64,000 bases of DNA from CAVSIS01 sp963814875 (GCA_963814875.1 CAWFFJ010000023.1:1-64000), one strand, 5' to 3'; counted from the first letter of the stretch, positions 45,955 to 55,339 are shown. Made by a program: numbers and translations. Notes: a model not told the origin generated them from the letters alone.

Positions 45955-47584
45955 ATGACATCCGTCTACCTCGACGAAACCCACGAGGCATTTCGCACCA
46001 CCGTGCGCCGCTTCATCGACAGCGAGGTCGCGCCCCACGCCGACGAATGGGAGACCGCGGGCCGCATCCCGCGCGCCATCTGGCCGCGAATGGGCGAGCT
46101 CGGCCTGCTCGGGGTGACCGCGCCCGAGGCGCTCGGCGGCGCCGGCGCCGACCTGTTCACCGCCGTCGTGCTGCTCGAGGAGCTGCCGCGCTCGCTGATG
46201 GGCGGCTTCTGCGCCGCGGTCTCGGTGCAGCAGTTCGTGGCCACCCAGCACATCCTCCACTGGGGCTCGGACGCGCTCAAGGAGCGCTACGTGCGGCCCG
46301 TCGGTCGAGGGCCGGGCGGTGGGCGCGCTCGGCGTCACCGAGCCCGACGCCGGCTCCGACGTCGCCAGCCTGCGCACCCGGGCGGTGCGCGACGGCGACA
46401 CCTGGGTGGTGGACGGCGCCAAGACCTTCATCACCAACGGCGCCGACGGCGACTTCGTGACCCTCGCCGTGCGCACCCGCGACGAGCCCGGCCCCGGCGG
46501 GATCAGCCTGCTGGTGGTCGACAGCGACCTACCGGGCTTCACCGTCGCGCGTCGCCTCTTCAAGCTCGGCTGGCACGCCTCGGACACCGCCGAGCTCCAC
46601 TTCGAGGGCGTACGCGTGCCCGCCGACCGCCTGGTGGGCGAGGAGGGCATGGGCTTCTACTACCTCATGGAGGCGTTCCAGCTCGAGCGCCTGGTGGGCG
46701 CCGCGGCCGCGGTCGGCGGGGCCGAGCTCGCGCTCGAGAAGACCTTCGCCTATCTCCAGCAGCGCCACGCCTTCGGCCGGCCGCTGATCCGTTACCAGGC
46801 GCTCAGTCACCGCCTCGCCGACCTCGCCGCCGAGCTCGAGGCCGCCCGCCAGCTCGTCTACCACGCGACCTGGCTGCTCGAGCGTGGCGAGGGCGCGGTG
46901 GGCGAGTGCTCGATGGCCAAGCTGGTCGCGGGCGAGCTCGCCGTGCGCGTCGCCGACGCCTGCCTGCAGTGCTTCGGCGGCTACGGCTACATGGAGGAGT
47001 ACCCCCTGGCGCGCTTCCTGCGCGACGCCCGCGCCGGGACCATCGCCGGCGGCACCTCGGAGGTGATGCGCGAGATCCTCGCCCGCATCCTCGCCGAGGG
47101 CCGCGCGCCGGAGCCGGTGGGGCGGCGGACACCGCGTCCTGCCGCAGCAGGTGCCGAGATGCCCGCGCCTGCCGCCGCGTCGACGCCGTCGCCCGCTGCG
47201 CCGGCGGAGCCGCCCGTCCCGCCGGAGGCGCCGCCCCCGGCCGAGATCCCGATGACTGTCGAGGGGCTGATCGGCTCGCTGCCGCAGCGCCTGCGCCCGG
47301 AGCGCGCCGAGGGCTGGCGCGCCGTCTTCCACTTCGTCCTCGCAGGGGCCGAACGCCCCGAGTGGACGGTGACCCTCGACGGTGGCACGTGCCGGGTCGT
47401 ACCCGGCCTCGCGGGCATGCCCGACTGCGTGGTGCGGATGAGCGCGGACACCTACGTCGGCATCGAGAGCGGCCGCGTCAACCCCCAGACCGCGTTCATG
47501 ATGGGCCGCGTCAAGGTCTCGGATGTCGGCCAGATGATGCGCTACGTCAAGGCCTTCCGGCCCGCCGGCGGGAGCCGCGCGTGA
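45955..47584 (+). pseudogene. Acyl-CoA dehydrogenase fused to an SCP2 domain, one-base frameshift
   Basis: From ATG 45955 the frame reads MTSVYLDETHEAFRTTVRRFIDSEVAPHADEWE to GSDALKERYVRP. It continues one base later as SVEGRAVGALGVTEPDAGSDVASLRTRAV to the stop at 47584. Deleting one C of the CCC at 46297-46299 restores ~542 residues. The dehydrogenase part includes FITNGADGDFVTLAVRT and CLQCFGGYGYMEEYPLARFLRDARAGTIAGGTSEVMREI. After an Ala/Pro-rich linker the last ~105 residues are an SCP2-like lipid-binding domain (FHFVLAGAERPEWTVTLDGG..NPQTAFMMGRVKVSDVGQMM). It should feed electrons to EtfAB. Intact flanking genes and overlaps suggest the shift may be a sequencing error. Confidence 0.85.
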
Positions 47585-48717
47585 CCCGTCAGGGCCCGCT
47601 CGCGGGCGTGCTGGTGGTCGACCTGTCGCGGATGCTGCCGGGCGCGGTGCTCGACCGCCAGCTCCTCGACCTCGGCGCGCGCGTGGTCAAGGTCGAGGAG
47701 CCGGGTGCCGGCGACCCCCTGCGCCACGTCCCGCCCGAAACCGGCGGGACCAGCGCCGCCTGGGCCGTCATGCTCCGCGGAGCCGAGTCGATCTGCCTCG
47801 AGCTGCGCGACGGCGCCGGCGCGGCCGCCGTGCGCCGCCTCGCGCGCTCGGCGGACGTGCTGGTGGAGAGCTTCCGGCCCGGCACCCTCGAGGCATGGGA
47901 GCTCGGCTTCGAGCGTATGCATGCCGGCAACCCCGCCCTGGTGTGGTGCTCGCTGCCGGGCTACGGCGGCGGCGAAGCCGTGCGCCACCGGATCGGCCAC
48001 GACCTCAACCTGAGCGCGATGTCGGGCGCGACCACTCTCGCCGGCGGCGGGGTGCCCGGCCTCCAGCTCGCCGATGTCGGCACCGGCCTGCTCGCGGCTT
48101 CGGCGGTGCTCGCAGCGCTGCTCGAACGCCGCTCAGGAAACGCCGGCCGGCGGGTCGAGGTTCCGCTCGCCGCAGGCCCGCTGCCCTTCGTCTCCTGGGC
48201 GTGGGCGGACGCGGCCGCGGGCGGCCCGAGCGCCTCCGAGGGCCTGCTCGCCGGGCGCTGCCCGGCCTACCGGACCTATCGCTCGAGTGACGGCGCCGAG
48301 CTCGCCCTGGCCGCCCTCGAGCCCAAGTTCTGGGTCGCGCTGCTCGGCCACCTCGGCCTCGGCGAGCACGCCGGCGCCGCCCTCGACCAGGGCGAGGCGG
48401 GGTGCCGCGCAGCCGACGCCGTCGCGGCGGCCTTCGCGACCGAGCCGCGCGGCCACTGGCTCGCCCTCGCCGAGCGCGAGGGCCTGCCGCTGAGTGCGGT
48501 CCACGACGTCCGCGCGGCGCGTCAGGACCCCTACTACGCCGCCGCCGGACTGACTGAGGCGACCCCGCTGCCGGACGGCGGCCGCCTCGAGGCTCTCGGC
48601 CCGTGGCTGCCGGGCCTGGGCCGGACGCCCGACCGCCCCGCGCCCCGCCTTGGCGAGCACACCGAGGCGGTGCTGGCGGAGTTCGGGGGGCTGGAGGGGT
48701 GGACGAGGGGAGATTGA
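47581..48717 (+). CDS. CoA-transferase, CaiB/BaiF family (class III)
   Basis: 378 residues from a GTG overlapping the previous stop. GPLAGVLVVDLSRMLPGAVLDRQLLDLGARVVKVEEPGAGDPLRHVPP is the class III N-terminus with the catalytic-Asp region further on. LVESFRPGTLEAWELGFERMHAGNPALVWCSLPGYG is the standard second block. It transfers CoA between carboxylates, probably activating the fatty or branched acid consumed by this operon; some relatives are racemases such as AMACR. The exact activity is open. Confidence 0.9.
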   Translation: MTRQGPLAGVLVVDLSRMLPGAVLDRQLLDLGARVVKVEEPGAGDPLRHVPPETGGTSAAWAVMLRGAESICLELRDGAGAAAVRRLARSADVLVESFRPGTLEAWELGFERMHAGNPALVWCSLPGYGGGEAVRHRIGHDLNLSAMSGATTLAGGGVPGLQLADVGTGLLAASAVLAALLERRSGNAGRRVEVPLAAGPLPFVSWAWADAAAGGPSASEGLLAGRCPAYRTYRSSDGAELALAALEPKFWVALLGHLGLGEHAGAALDQGEAGCRAADAVAAAFATEPRGHWLALAEREGLPLSAVHDVRAARQDPYYAAAGLTEATPLPDGGRLEALGPWLPGLGRTPDRPAPRLGEHTEAVLAEFGGLEGWTRGD

Positions 48718-48736
48718 ACCACAGAGGGGCACAGAG
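48718..48736. repeat. ACCACAGAGGGGCACAGAG repeat, isolated copy
   Basis: A short copy of the CACAGAGG repeat that brackets vapBC at 35.6-36.5 kb. It begins immediately after the CaiB stop codon. The rest of the gap to 48935 shows no gene. Confidence 0.6.
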
Positions 48737-48935
48737 CCCCCGGCCGCATGGCAAGGGCTCAGCCTGAGCCAGCCCAGGGTCGACTGCAGTGATTCAGTCC
48801 GAGCTTGAAAAGGAACCCAAAGACGCGAAGCACGCGATGGTGGGATCGAGAGCGTCAGCGCTTGGTGGATCGATCTTCGGCTCCCGCGCCGAGCGGATCG
48901 TACAGCCGCTGAAGATCTGCGCCGCCGCGGGAGGA

Positions 48936-49520
48936 TCAGGGCAAGACCAGCGACGCCCGCACGATGAACCGGTTGGGCGCGTGGCCGACGTATGTGAATG
49001 GATAGCAGGTCACGAGCGTGAGGACCGTGTCACCGGTCGGGTCGAGGACTCTCGTGTCCTCGGGACCCACGATCTCGGTCGAGTCCACGACGTACTCGTA
49101 GGACCGCTCCACCGTGACGATACGGATCGTGTCGTGGAGCCGGATGTCCCGAAGCGCGCGGAAGAAGGAGTCACGATGCCCGGCGAGCGCCATGTTGCCG
49201 CGCTCGCCGGGCCGTGCTGTTCCAGAGATGTGGCCGACCGCAATGGCCAGCGTGGAGTCGTCGTCCCCTTCCCGCACGATCGCCGTGACGCCAATCCGCG
49301 GGATCTCGATGCGGCCGAGGACGAGCGGGTCCGTGCCGGCCATCGTGGCCGGACCGTGCTTCATTCCAATGTCCAGGGTCAAGGCGCGGTCCTGACGCGC
49401 CTGGTAGACCCTGCTTGTCGAGTTCGCCGCGACGGCCCAGCCGAGGAGCGACAGCCCGATGACCCCGAGGGCGACTTCGCTCCTCCGGAGCCACGGCGCG
49501 GCGCAGGACCACTGAATCAC
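48936..49520 (-). CDS. Class D sortase
   Basis: 194 residues from a GTG. One N-terminal membrane anchor (VALGVIGLSLLGWAVA), then the sortase barrel with His115 in MALAGHRDSFFRAL, Cys172 in TLVTCYPFTYVG and Arg184 in APNRFIVRA. The TLxTC and R pattern is that of class D. It cleaves a C-terminal LPxTA-type signal and transfers the protein to an acceptor, cell wall in Gram-positives and unknown here. It overlaps by GTGA the upstream gene encoding an LPQTA protein, its evident substrate. Confidence 0.92.
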   Translation of the reverse strand: MIQWSCAAPWLRRSEVALGVIGLSLLGWAVAANSTSRVYQARQDRALTLDIGMKHGPATMAGTDPLVLGRIEIPRIGVTAIVREGDDDSTLAIAVGHISGTARPGERGNMALAGHRDSFFRALRDIRLHDTIRIVTVERSYEYVVDSTEIVGPEDTRVLDPTGDTVLTLVTCYPFTYVGHAPNRFIVRASLVLP

Positions 49521-50245
49521 GCCACCCGTCTCGCGATCACGCCGAGGCCGAGAGCGCCGAGGAGCGACAGAAGCCCGAGCCCCGCGTACATCGGGATGTT
49601 GCTCGCCGTCTGGGGCAGCCGCTTAGGCTCGGGACGAACCTCGGCCACCTTGATCGGCTCCACAACAGCGGCCTTCTTCATCGGCGCCTCTTCCTTGACA
49701 GTGGCCACCTCGTACGGCTTCACTTCCTTTTCGGGCGTCACCACCACGAGGGGCGCAGTGTCGTACTGCGCGACTTTCACGTCGTCCTTAATCGCGACGA
49801 CCGGCTCCTTGGCCAGTGCAGCGAGCTCCATGGCGCGCTGCTCGGGGTAGACGATGTCATGGCCGCCGCTGCCCGGGGTGTTGCCGTCGAACCAGGTCCT
49901 GAGCGCCCTGATGTGGCTGCCGCTTGCCGGGTAGTAGAGGTAGCGGTTCTCGGGGACCTGCTCGACCTGGTTTCCCTCGTGATGCGGAACCGTGAGGAGG
50001 GTGGTGAACAGCGTCGTCTGGTCTCCGCTCCACACCTGCAACAAGTTGCGGTTCGCCAGCGTCGGAACGGTCTTGATCTGGTAGTCGCCGGCTTGAAGGA
50101 TAGTTCCCCCCACGTCCATCGGCTCGGTCAACGTGAAGAACGCCTGCTCGCCCAGAGTGGTCTGTGCGCTTGCCTGGGGGGCAAGTCCAAAGACAAGGAG
50201 CATTGCGCACATCCCTACGGTCAACCAACTCGTCAGTCTTTGCAT
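49517..50245 (-). CDS. Secreted sortase substrate with C-terminal LPQTA signal
   Basis: 242 residues from ATG 50243-50245. The signal peptide ends FGLAPQASA before QTTLGEQ. The mature N-terminal ~100 residues (FFTLTEPMDVGGTILQAGDYQIKTVPTLANRNLLQVW and TLLTVPHHEG) resemble small secreted domains I associate with Acidobacteriota. A low-complexity KEV/KEE/P linker follows. The C-terminus is KRLPQTASNIPMYAGLGLLSL, a helix, then ARRVA: a complete cell-wall sorting signal. The sortase gene is directly downstream and overlapping. ATG chosen because it gives the signal peptide; a ribosome-binding site AAAGGTGTCGAG precedes it. Confidence 0.9.
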   Translation of the reverse strand: MQRLTSWLTVGMCAMLLVFGLAPQASAQTTLGEQAFFTLTEPMDVGGTILQAGDYQIKTVPTLANRNLLQVWSGDQTTLFTTLLTVPHHEGNQVEQVPENRYLYYPASGSHIRALRTWFDGNTPGSGGHDIVYPEQRAMELAALAKEPVVAIKDDVKVAQYDTAPLVVVTPEKEVKPYEVATVKEEAPMKKAAVVEPIKVAEVRPEPKRLPQTASNIPMYAGLGLLSLLGALGLGVIARRVA

Positions 50246-50490
50246 CTCGACACCTTTCCCTTTCACCTGGCTCGCAGCGAGCCCTGATCGAACATTCGCA
50301 TCGATGACGCAGATCGTCAGACCACGTCTGACGGCGACCACCGCGGTGGCGAGCAGACCAAGGATGAGGCCACCCCACGACCTTGGCGCCCCCTTGGGCA
50401 CCGGATCTCACCGTTCGACGACACGCCGCCGGTGGAATCGGCTGAAACACTCGCCTCTCAGCGCCTTGCGACGCTTGAGGAAGGTCCCGG

Positions 50491-50640
50491 CTAGAGTCGG
50501 CGTCGTCCGGAGACGAGGTTGACGATCAGGATGATCACGGCCACCACCAGCAGGACGTGGATCAGACCGCCCGCCGTATAGGAGGTGACCATACCGAGCA
50601 ACCACAACACCAGCAGAATGACCAGGATCGTCCACAGCAT
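50491..50640 (-). CDS. Lmo0937-family small membrane protein
   Basis: 49 residues: MLWTILVILLVLWLLGMVTS, then YTAGGLIHVLLVVAVIILIVNL and SGRRRL. Two hydrophobic helices split by YTAGGLIH, the pattern of the lmo0937 family. Too short for most gene callers. It lies 25 bases downstream of the BON lipoprotein gene in the same direction and so should be expressed from the same cassette promoter at 51236. The 245 bases between it and the LPQTA gene show no other gene. Confidence 0.85.
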   Translation of the reverse strand: MLWTILVILLVLWLLGMVTSYTAGGLIHVLLVVAVIILIVNLVSGRRRL

Positions 50641-50665
50641 GACAGTCCTCCAGTCCGAAACAGGC

Positions 50666-51211
50666 CTACGGCCTGCGGCCGACGGTGAGCTCGTTGTTCA
50701 CGTCGGTGACGCCTTTGGTGTCGCGCGCAATGCGCTCGGCGTCGGTTTTGATCGCCTGGGAGCTGACGCGGCCGATCAGGGTCACGACGCCCTGCGAGGA
50801 GCTCACGTCGATGTCTCCGGACTTGATCTCGGAGTTGGCCATGAGCTTCGACTTCACCTTCGAGCTGATCATGACGTCGTCGATCCAGCTACCGACCGTC
50901 CGCTCCCCGACCGTGAGGTTGTTCACCACGCCGCGCACGCCCTCGGTGCGCCACGCAACCCGCGCGGCCTCGCGTCGTGCCGCCTCCGTGTCCACCACGC
51001 CGGCCAGGTACACGGTGCCCTCCCGGGTCTGGACGTCCACCTGCCGCGCCTTCACCTTATCGTTGGCCTCCAGCGTCTCCTGGATCACCGACGTGATCCC
51101 CGAGTCCGCATGCCGCGTGCTCTGGGTCGTCATCGACGACGCGCACCCGGCCAACGCGAGCAACCCGACACCGACCACAGCGCCAGACACCACGACGAAT
51201 ACCCTATTCAT
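50666..51211 (-). CDS. BON-domain lipoprotein (OsmY-like)
   Basis: 181 residues. Lipoprotein signal peptide with lipobox LALAGC (Cys23). Two BON domains follow, roughly residues 38-105 (SVIQETLEANDKVKARQVDVQTREGTVYLAGVV) and 108-178 (DDVMISSKVKSKLMANSEIKSGDIDVSSSQGVVTLIGRV). BON proteins bind phospholipid and are typical osmotic or envelope-stress products. The ATG at 51209-51211 follows AAGAAAGGACGGTG. Expressed from cassette promoter 1. Confidence 0.93.
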   Translation of the reverse strand: MNRVFVVVSGAVVGVGLLALAGCASSMTTQSTRHADSGITSVIQETLEANDKVKARQVDVQTREGTVYLAGVVDTEAARREAARVAWRTEGVRGVVNNLTVGERTVGSWIDDVMISSKVKSKLMANSEIKSGDIDVSSSQGVVTLIGRVSSQAIKTDAERIARDTKGVTDVNNELTVGRRP

Positions 51212-51235
51212 GAGACACCGTCCTTTCTTGAACGC

Positions 51236-51319
51236 ATCTCCAACGTAGTCCTGGGATCCACTTCCGGAAAGAGCACTTACTACCCGATCACGGGACCGCG
51301 ACCTGGGTAGAAACTACCG
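51236..51319 (-). promoter_or_regulatory. Cassette promoter 1 (BON lipoprotein operon)
   Basis: In gene direction: box 1 CGGTAGTTTCTACCC (51319-51305), box 2 GGGTAGTAAGTGC starting 51285 (34 nt after box 1 start), and a -10-like TACGTT starting 51247 (38 nt after box 2 start). A weak TTTCCG sits about 17 nt upstream of the -10. The geometry is shared with five other sites. Box 1 is a near-palindrome and box 2 would overlap or abut the -35, as for a class II activator (inference). Confidence 0.8.
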
Positions 51320-51412
51320 TTCCGACGAGCGCCCTCGATCGTAGAGCCTGGCTGCAGCAAAGGTGAGGTCAGCCGAGAGCCGCTCGGGCAGCGTGGGGAA
51401 GATCTCGGCCAT
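51314..51412 (-). CDS. Possible 32-residue ORF or coding remnant downstream of the nucleotidyltransferase
   Basis: ATG at 51410-51412 opens MAEIFPTLPERLSADLTFAA, ending RGRSSER at a TAG inside box 1 of cassette promoter 1. The reading frame is also open upstream, continuing from the nucleotidyltransferase stop codon with QTNTTSVYTMAEIF. The sequence looks protein-like, but there is no ribosome-binding site and no recognised family. It could be the residue of a longer gene cut by the promoter cassette. Confidence 0.25.
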   Translation of the reverse strand: MAEIFPTLPERLSADLTFAAARLYDRGRSSER

Positions 51413-51493
51413 CGTGTAGACCGAGGTCGTGTTCGTCTGCGCATGAGCATCGACTGGCGCGCGATCCGCCGCAACCTCGCGCTGTTGGCACCC

Positions 51494-52538
51494 TCACTGG
51501 TCGTGATGAGGCGAGGGCGCCCCGGGCCGGGTTCGGCAGAGCGGACACATGCAGGTCTCGCCGGCGGCGACGCTGGTGGTGAATGCGGGTCGTCTGCCGA
51601 TCCTGGCCAAGGTGCTGGTCACCCGCTCGGGCATGCCCCAGTCGCTCCAGTGCACGCCGTCCATGGGCAGGGCAAGGATCGAGCTGGCAGAGCGTTCGAG
51701 GAGATGCCGCGAGAAGTCCGCCGCCTCGAGATGGGTGTAGACGTGGTCGAGTGCCGATTCCTGGTGCGTTCGCGTCACTCGTCCCTCTCGAACCGCGCGG
51801 ACCACCTGCCTGAGGGATTCGAACCGTCGCATCATCTCGGGAAGGTGCTCCCAGCCCAGTTTCCACAGGGTGCGCACACGGGCCACCGTGATCATCGTGT
51901 TCCACAGGCAGCCTCTGTGGTCGAGAGCCCTGGTCCCGTTCCGGGGGGGGGTCTCCTGGAACCTCGCCACCTCGAGCGGAGCGGGCACAAAGGGATGCGA
52001 CGCCCAGGCCTGCTTGCGCTGTCCCGGCACGATCCAGCCGTAGTCGCTCTCGGGACCGTCGGGCGCCGCGCCGAGCAGCACGACGTAATCCCGGAACTGA
52101 TCGAGCAGCAGGCTTGCGAACCGGATGTGGTCGACGAAGCGCTCCGCTGGGGAAGACGAAGTGGTCCGAGGGGAGGATCAGCACGGTGGCCTCGGGGTCC
52201 TCCTCCATGATCTGTGTGACGGGCAGGAAGACCCCCGGGGCGGTGCCGCGGTCGACCGGCTGCTCGAACAGGCGGCCCGGCGTCTGACCACTGAGCGCCT
52301 GGTCGAGAAACCCGCGGTGCTTGCCGTTGATGACGGTCATGGTCCTGTCTGGAGGCACCACATCGCGCACTCGGTCCAAGGTGTGCCGCAACATCGAGTG
52401 GTCGCCCAGGAAGGCACAGTACGGCTTGGGTCTGTCGTAGCCCAGCCAGCTGCGGATCAGGGGCTGCATGCGCTCGCTCTCGCCCCCGGCGAGGACCGTT
52501 GCCCAGGGTGCGGCGCCAGCGGCGATCGAGCTGACCAT
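51494..52538 (-). pseudogene. Mannose-1-phosphate guanylyltransferase-like nucleotidyltransferase, frameshifted
   Basis: From ATG 52536-52538 the frame reads ATVLAGGESERMQPLIRSWLGYDRPKPYCAFLG to VLILPSDHFVFPS. It continues one base later as ERFVDHIRFASLLLDQFRDYVVLLGAAPDGPESDYGWIVPG to the stop at 51494. The shift lies near 52144-52148; removing one G of AGCGGAGCGC (gene strand) restores ~347 residues. The N-terminal LAGG..R..P and PKP motifs fit sugar-1-phosphate nucleotidyltransferases making NDP-mannose or similar. WNTMITVARVRTLWKLG and the C-terminal SDWGMPERV support it. Preceded by GGAGGGATGCCAG and cassette promoter 2. Confidence 0.82.
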
Positions 52539-52612
52539 CTGGCATCCCTCCGGTTCTCGGCGTCGGATCTGTGCGGACCATGGCGGATGGAAGAGCCTGA
52601 GCCCGTCTCACC

Positions 52613-52690
52613 AATCTAGGTCTCGTACACCCCTGCGGGGAGAGCACTTACTACCCATAAGCGCCAGCGCGACATGGGTAGAAACTACGC
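52613..52690 (-). promoter_or_regulatory. Cassette promoter 2 (nucleotidyltransferase)
   Basis: In gene direction: box 1 GCGTAGTTTCTACCC starting 52690, box 2 GGGTAGTAAGTGC starting 52656 (34 nt), -10-like TAGATT starting 52618 (38 nt). The inter-box sequence differs from the others; the spacing does not. Confidence 0.78.
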
Positions 52691-52788
52691 ACTCCTGCGA
52701 CCACCGTCACTCTGGGACCGCCCCTGCGCCCGTTGGAACGCGAGGTCGAGCCCGGCATTCGTCGACGTGCGGAACCGCCGGCGGCGGC

Positions 52789-55188
52789 TCACCTCCGTGT
52801 GACGCCAGCCTTCGTTGCGACCGCCTGTGCCGAGCTCGACGAGATGTCCGTGCCCGACAGCGGCCGTACCGCGCTGGCTATCACCTGTTCCGCCTGCATC
52901 GCCAGATACTGGTCGATCCCGTCCTCGATCTCGCGGGGAAAGTGCGGCGCCGGACCCGTGAGCTTGGCCTTGTAGACGCGGAGCATGATCTCTCGAAAGA
53001 CCGGCAAGGCGGTGCGCGCGCCGGTCTCCTTCTGCCCCAAGGAGCGGTTGTCGTCGTAGCCGATCCGGACCGCCACGGTGATCCCTCCTGGCCCGTATGT
53101 GGACCCCACGAACAAGGCATCGCGGAAATCGCTCGTCGTGCCGGTCTTGCCCATCACCGGGATCGGGAAGTCGCGGGCGTCGAGGCTATGGGCGGTGCCG
53201 TCGGGAAGACGGACCACACCTCGGAGCCCCTCCTGGATCGAACGCAGGGCCACTGAGGGGATCGGCCGCGTGTCCTGCGGCGCCTCGTACACCACTTCCC
53301 CAGACACATCGGTCAGACGAACGATGACGTGCGGTTCCGCGAGGACGCTCGAGGCGATGGCCCGATAGGCGTCTGCCAGCTCCAGCAGGTGCACCTCCGA
53401 CGCCCCGAGCCCCGTGGACAGGTAGGGTTGCAGCCGGGTGCGGATCCCCATCTCGCTGGCGGTCCGGATCACGGTCTGCACGCCGATCTCGCGGGTGATC
53501 CACACCGCCGCCGCGTTGCGCGACTCGGCCAGGGCCTGACGCATCGGAATCGGACCCTTGAACTCGTTGTCGTAGTTAGCGATCCACTTGAAGCCGCCAT
53601 CGCCCCCCACCGGCACCTCGATGGGCTCGTCAGGCACCGTCGTGTCGAGGCCCAGGCCTGCCTCGAACGCGGCCAGGTACACCAGGGGCTTCATCGCGGA
53701 GCCCGGCTGGCGCAGCGAGCGCGTCACACGGTTGAAGTCCGAGTAGCGCGTGTCGCGGTCCTGGTAGACCCGCCGCCCGCCAGCCTCGGCCAGAATCGCC
53801 GCGTCCGCGTTGGCGAGCACGACGACCGAGCCCTGGATCAGTCCCTTTCCCCTGGGGTGCCGCTTCTCGTAGCGTGCGAGGCCGTGCTCGAGGGCCTCGT
53901 TCACGATCGTCTGCACGTGTGCATCGATCGTCGACTGGACCGAGATCCTCCCCTGAAAGAGGTCTTCGACCCGGTAGCGGGTTCCGCCGCGCGCGGCCAG
54001 CTCGGCGAGCACGTGCTCGATCGCAGCGGGGGCGTCGGTCTTGATCGGGCTGCGGGGGACGATAAGGATGGGTTCGCCCTGGCAGCGCTTCGCGAGGCCC
54101 TCCGGAATGTAGCCGTTGCGCGCCATCAACGCGAGGACCTGGTTGCGGCGGCCCAACACCCGCTGATTGCCGGGCTCGGGGGCGTAGTCCTGCGGCGCCT
54201 TGCCGATCGCAGCCAGGAGCGCCGCATCACCCGCATCGTCCGCCGTGTAGCTCGAGAGCTTCTTGCCGAAGTAGTACTCGGAGGCGGCGGCAAAGCCGTA
54301 GCGGCCGTTGCCCAGGTAGATGAAGCTGGCGTAGCGCGCGAAGATCTCGCGCTTGGCCTGCTCCTGCGATCCGTACCGCCTGCGCATCTCCTGCTCGAGC
54401 CACAGCGTCAGGCGCACCTCCTCCATCTTGCGCAGGAGCTTGTTGACGGCAGAGGCACCCAGCACCGCAGACAGGAGCCGGGGCGGGGCGAGGCCGCCGT
54501 GGAACAGCGGATCCCGGTCGGAGCGGCTCGTGAGGGCCTGCAGGAAGTAACCGCGGACGAGCTGTTGGGTGAGCGTCGAGCCCCCTTGCGGCAGCACCAG
54601 CCACGGCCCGCGATCTCCGCTCCACCAGTCGGCTAGCGAGCGCGCCGCCGCCTTCTCAACCACCCGCGGCAAGGCACTGTAATCCACGCCGGAATGGGCG
54701 AAGAAGCTCTTGTCCTCGGCGGCCAAGATCGCCTGGCGGACGATGAGCGGCACCTCGTCGTAGGTCACGACCTGGCGGTACTCGCGCGCCAGCTCGATCA
54801 GCACCAGGCCGTGAACGTCGCGGACGACGCCGGTCGTCGGGGGCTCGAAGCGGATGAACGACTCGAGGTCGGGCAGGTCGGAACGATCGAAGTACACGTG
54901 GTGGACCAGGCAGGCCGCAACGAGCAGGAGGAGTGCGGCGGGAAGGAGTGCGACGACGGCAAGCAGGGCGAAGCGCCTCGGCGTGGCCTTCCGCCAAGCG
55001 GTCAGCCGTCGGAAGACGCGCAAACGCGTGAAGATCGCTCGAAACCGCTCGCGAACCGCGGCGCCCGGCCTCTCCGGCACGGTATCCGCTGCCTGGGGCG
55101 AAGCGCGCGGGGCCTCGGCCGAGCCCAGGCGAGCGTCTTCGTCGCAGCTCTGGATCGAGTCGCCGTCAACCACGTGCGATGCGCTCAT
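52789..55188 (-). CDS. Class A penicillin-binding protein (bifunctional transglycosylase/transpeptidase)
   Basis: 799 residues from the ATG at 55186-55188. Cytoplasmic Arg-rich segment, one TM helix near residues 74-95, then a GT51 domain with Glu158 in LAAEDKSFFAHSG and GGSTLTQQLVRGYF. The transpeptidase has SAMK in RQPGSAMKPLVYL, SRN in ALAESRNAAAVWI and KTG in MGKTGTTSDFRDALFVG, all catalytic elements present. It polymerises and cross-links peptidoglycan. Longer in-frame starts reach 55296 but would place coding sequence inside cassette promoter 3. A short ORF opens at ATG 55230-55232 in the leader, where the BON gene has its start. Confidence 0.95.
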   Translation of the reverse strand: MSASHVVDGDSIQSCDEDARLGSAEAPRASPQAADTVPERPGAAVRERFRAIFTRLRVFRRLTAWRKATPRRFALLAVVALLPAALLLLVAACLVHHVYFDRSDLPDLESFIRFEPPTTGVVRDVHGLVLIELAREYRQVVTYDEVPLIVRQAILAAEDKSFFAHSGVDYSALPRVVEKAAARSLADWWSGDRGPWLVLPQGGSTLTQQLVRGYFLQALTSRSDRDPLFHGGLAPPRLLSAVLGASAVNKLLRKMEEVRLTLWLEQEMRRRYGSQEQAKREIFARYASFIYLGNGRYGFAAASEYYFGKKLSSYTADDAGDAALLAAIGKAPQDYAPEPGNQRVLGRRNQVLALMARNGYIPEGLAKRCQGEPILIVPRSPIKTDAPAAIEHVLAELAARGGTRYRVEDLFQGRISVQSTIDAHVQTIVNEALEHGLARYEKRHPRGKGLIQGSVVVLANADAAILAEAGGRRVYQDRDTRYSDFNRVTRSLRQPGSAMKPLVYLAAFEAGLGLDTTVPDEPIEVPVGGDGGFKWIANYDNEFKGPIPMRQALAESRNAAAVWITREIGVQTVIRTASEMGIRTRLQPYLSTGLGASEVHLLELADAYRAIASSVLAEPHVIVRLTDVSGEVVYEAPQDTRPIPSVALRSIQEGLRGVVRLPDGTAHSLDARDFPIPVMGKTGTTSDFRDALFVGSTYGPGGITVAVRIGYDDNRSLGQKETGARTALPVFREIMLRVYKAKLTGPAPHFPREIEDGIDQYLAMQAEQVIASAVRPLSGTDISSSSAQAVATKAGVTRR

Positions 55189-55261
55189 GATCGACCAGCG
55201 AGCCTGGCAGCGCGACGAGCACAGGTCCCATGAGCCACCGTCCCTTCCCGAACATGTCTCA

Positions 55262-55339
55262 AACCTAGTCCCTGGATCCCTCGACGGGAAGTGCACTTAC
55301 TACCCAGACAGAGACCCGGAACGTGAGTAGTAACTACCG
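55262..55339 (-). promoter_or_regulatory. Cassette promoter 3 (class A PBP)
   Basis: In gene direction: box 1 CGGTAGTTACTACTC starting 55339, box 2 GGGTAGTAAGTGC starting 55305 (34 nt), -10-like TAGGTT starting 55267 (38 nt). The leader shares GGACGGTG-like sequence (GGGACGGTGG, 55244-55236) with cassettes 1 and 5. Confidence 0.8.

Noticed and set aside
55189..55296. Longer N-terminus for the class A PBP
   Set aside because: It would put coding sequence through the conserved -10 and box 2 of cassette promoter 3; the ATG at 55188 gives a normal cytoplasmic segment.
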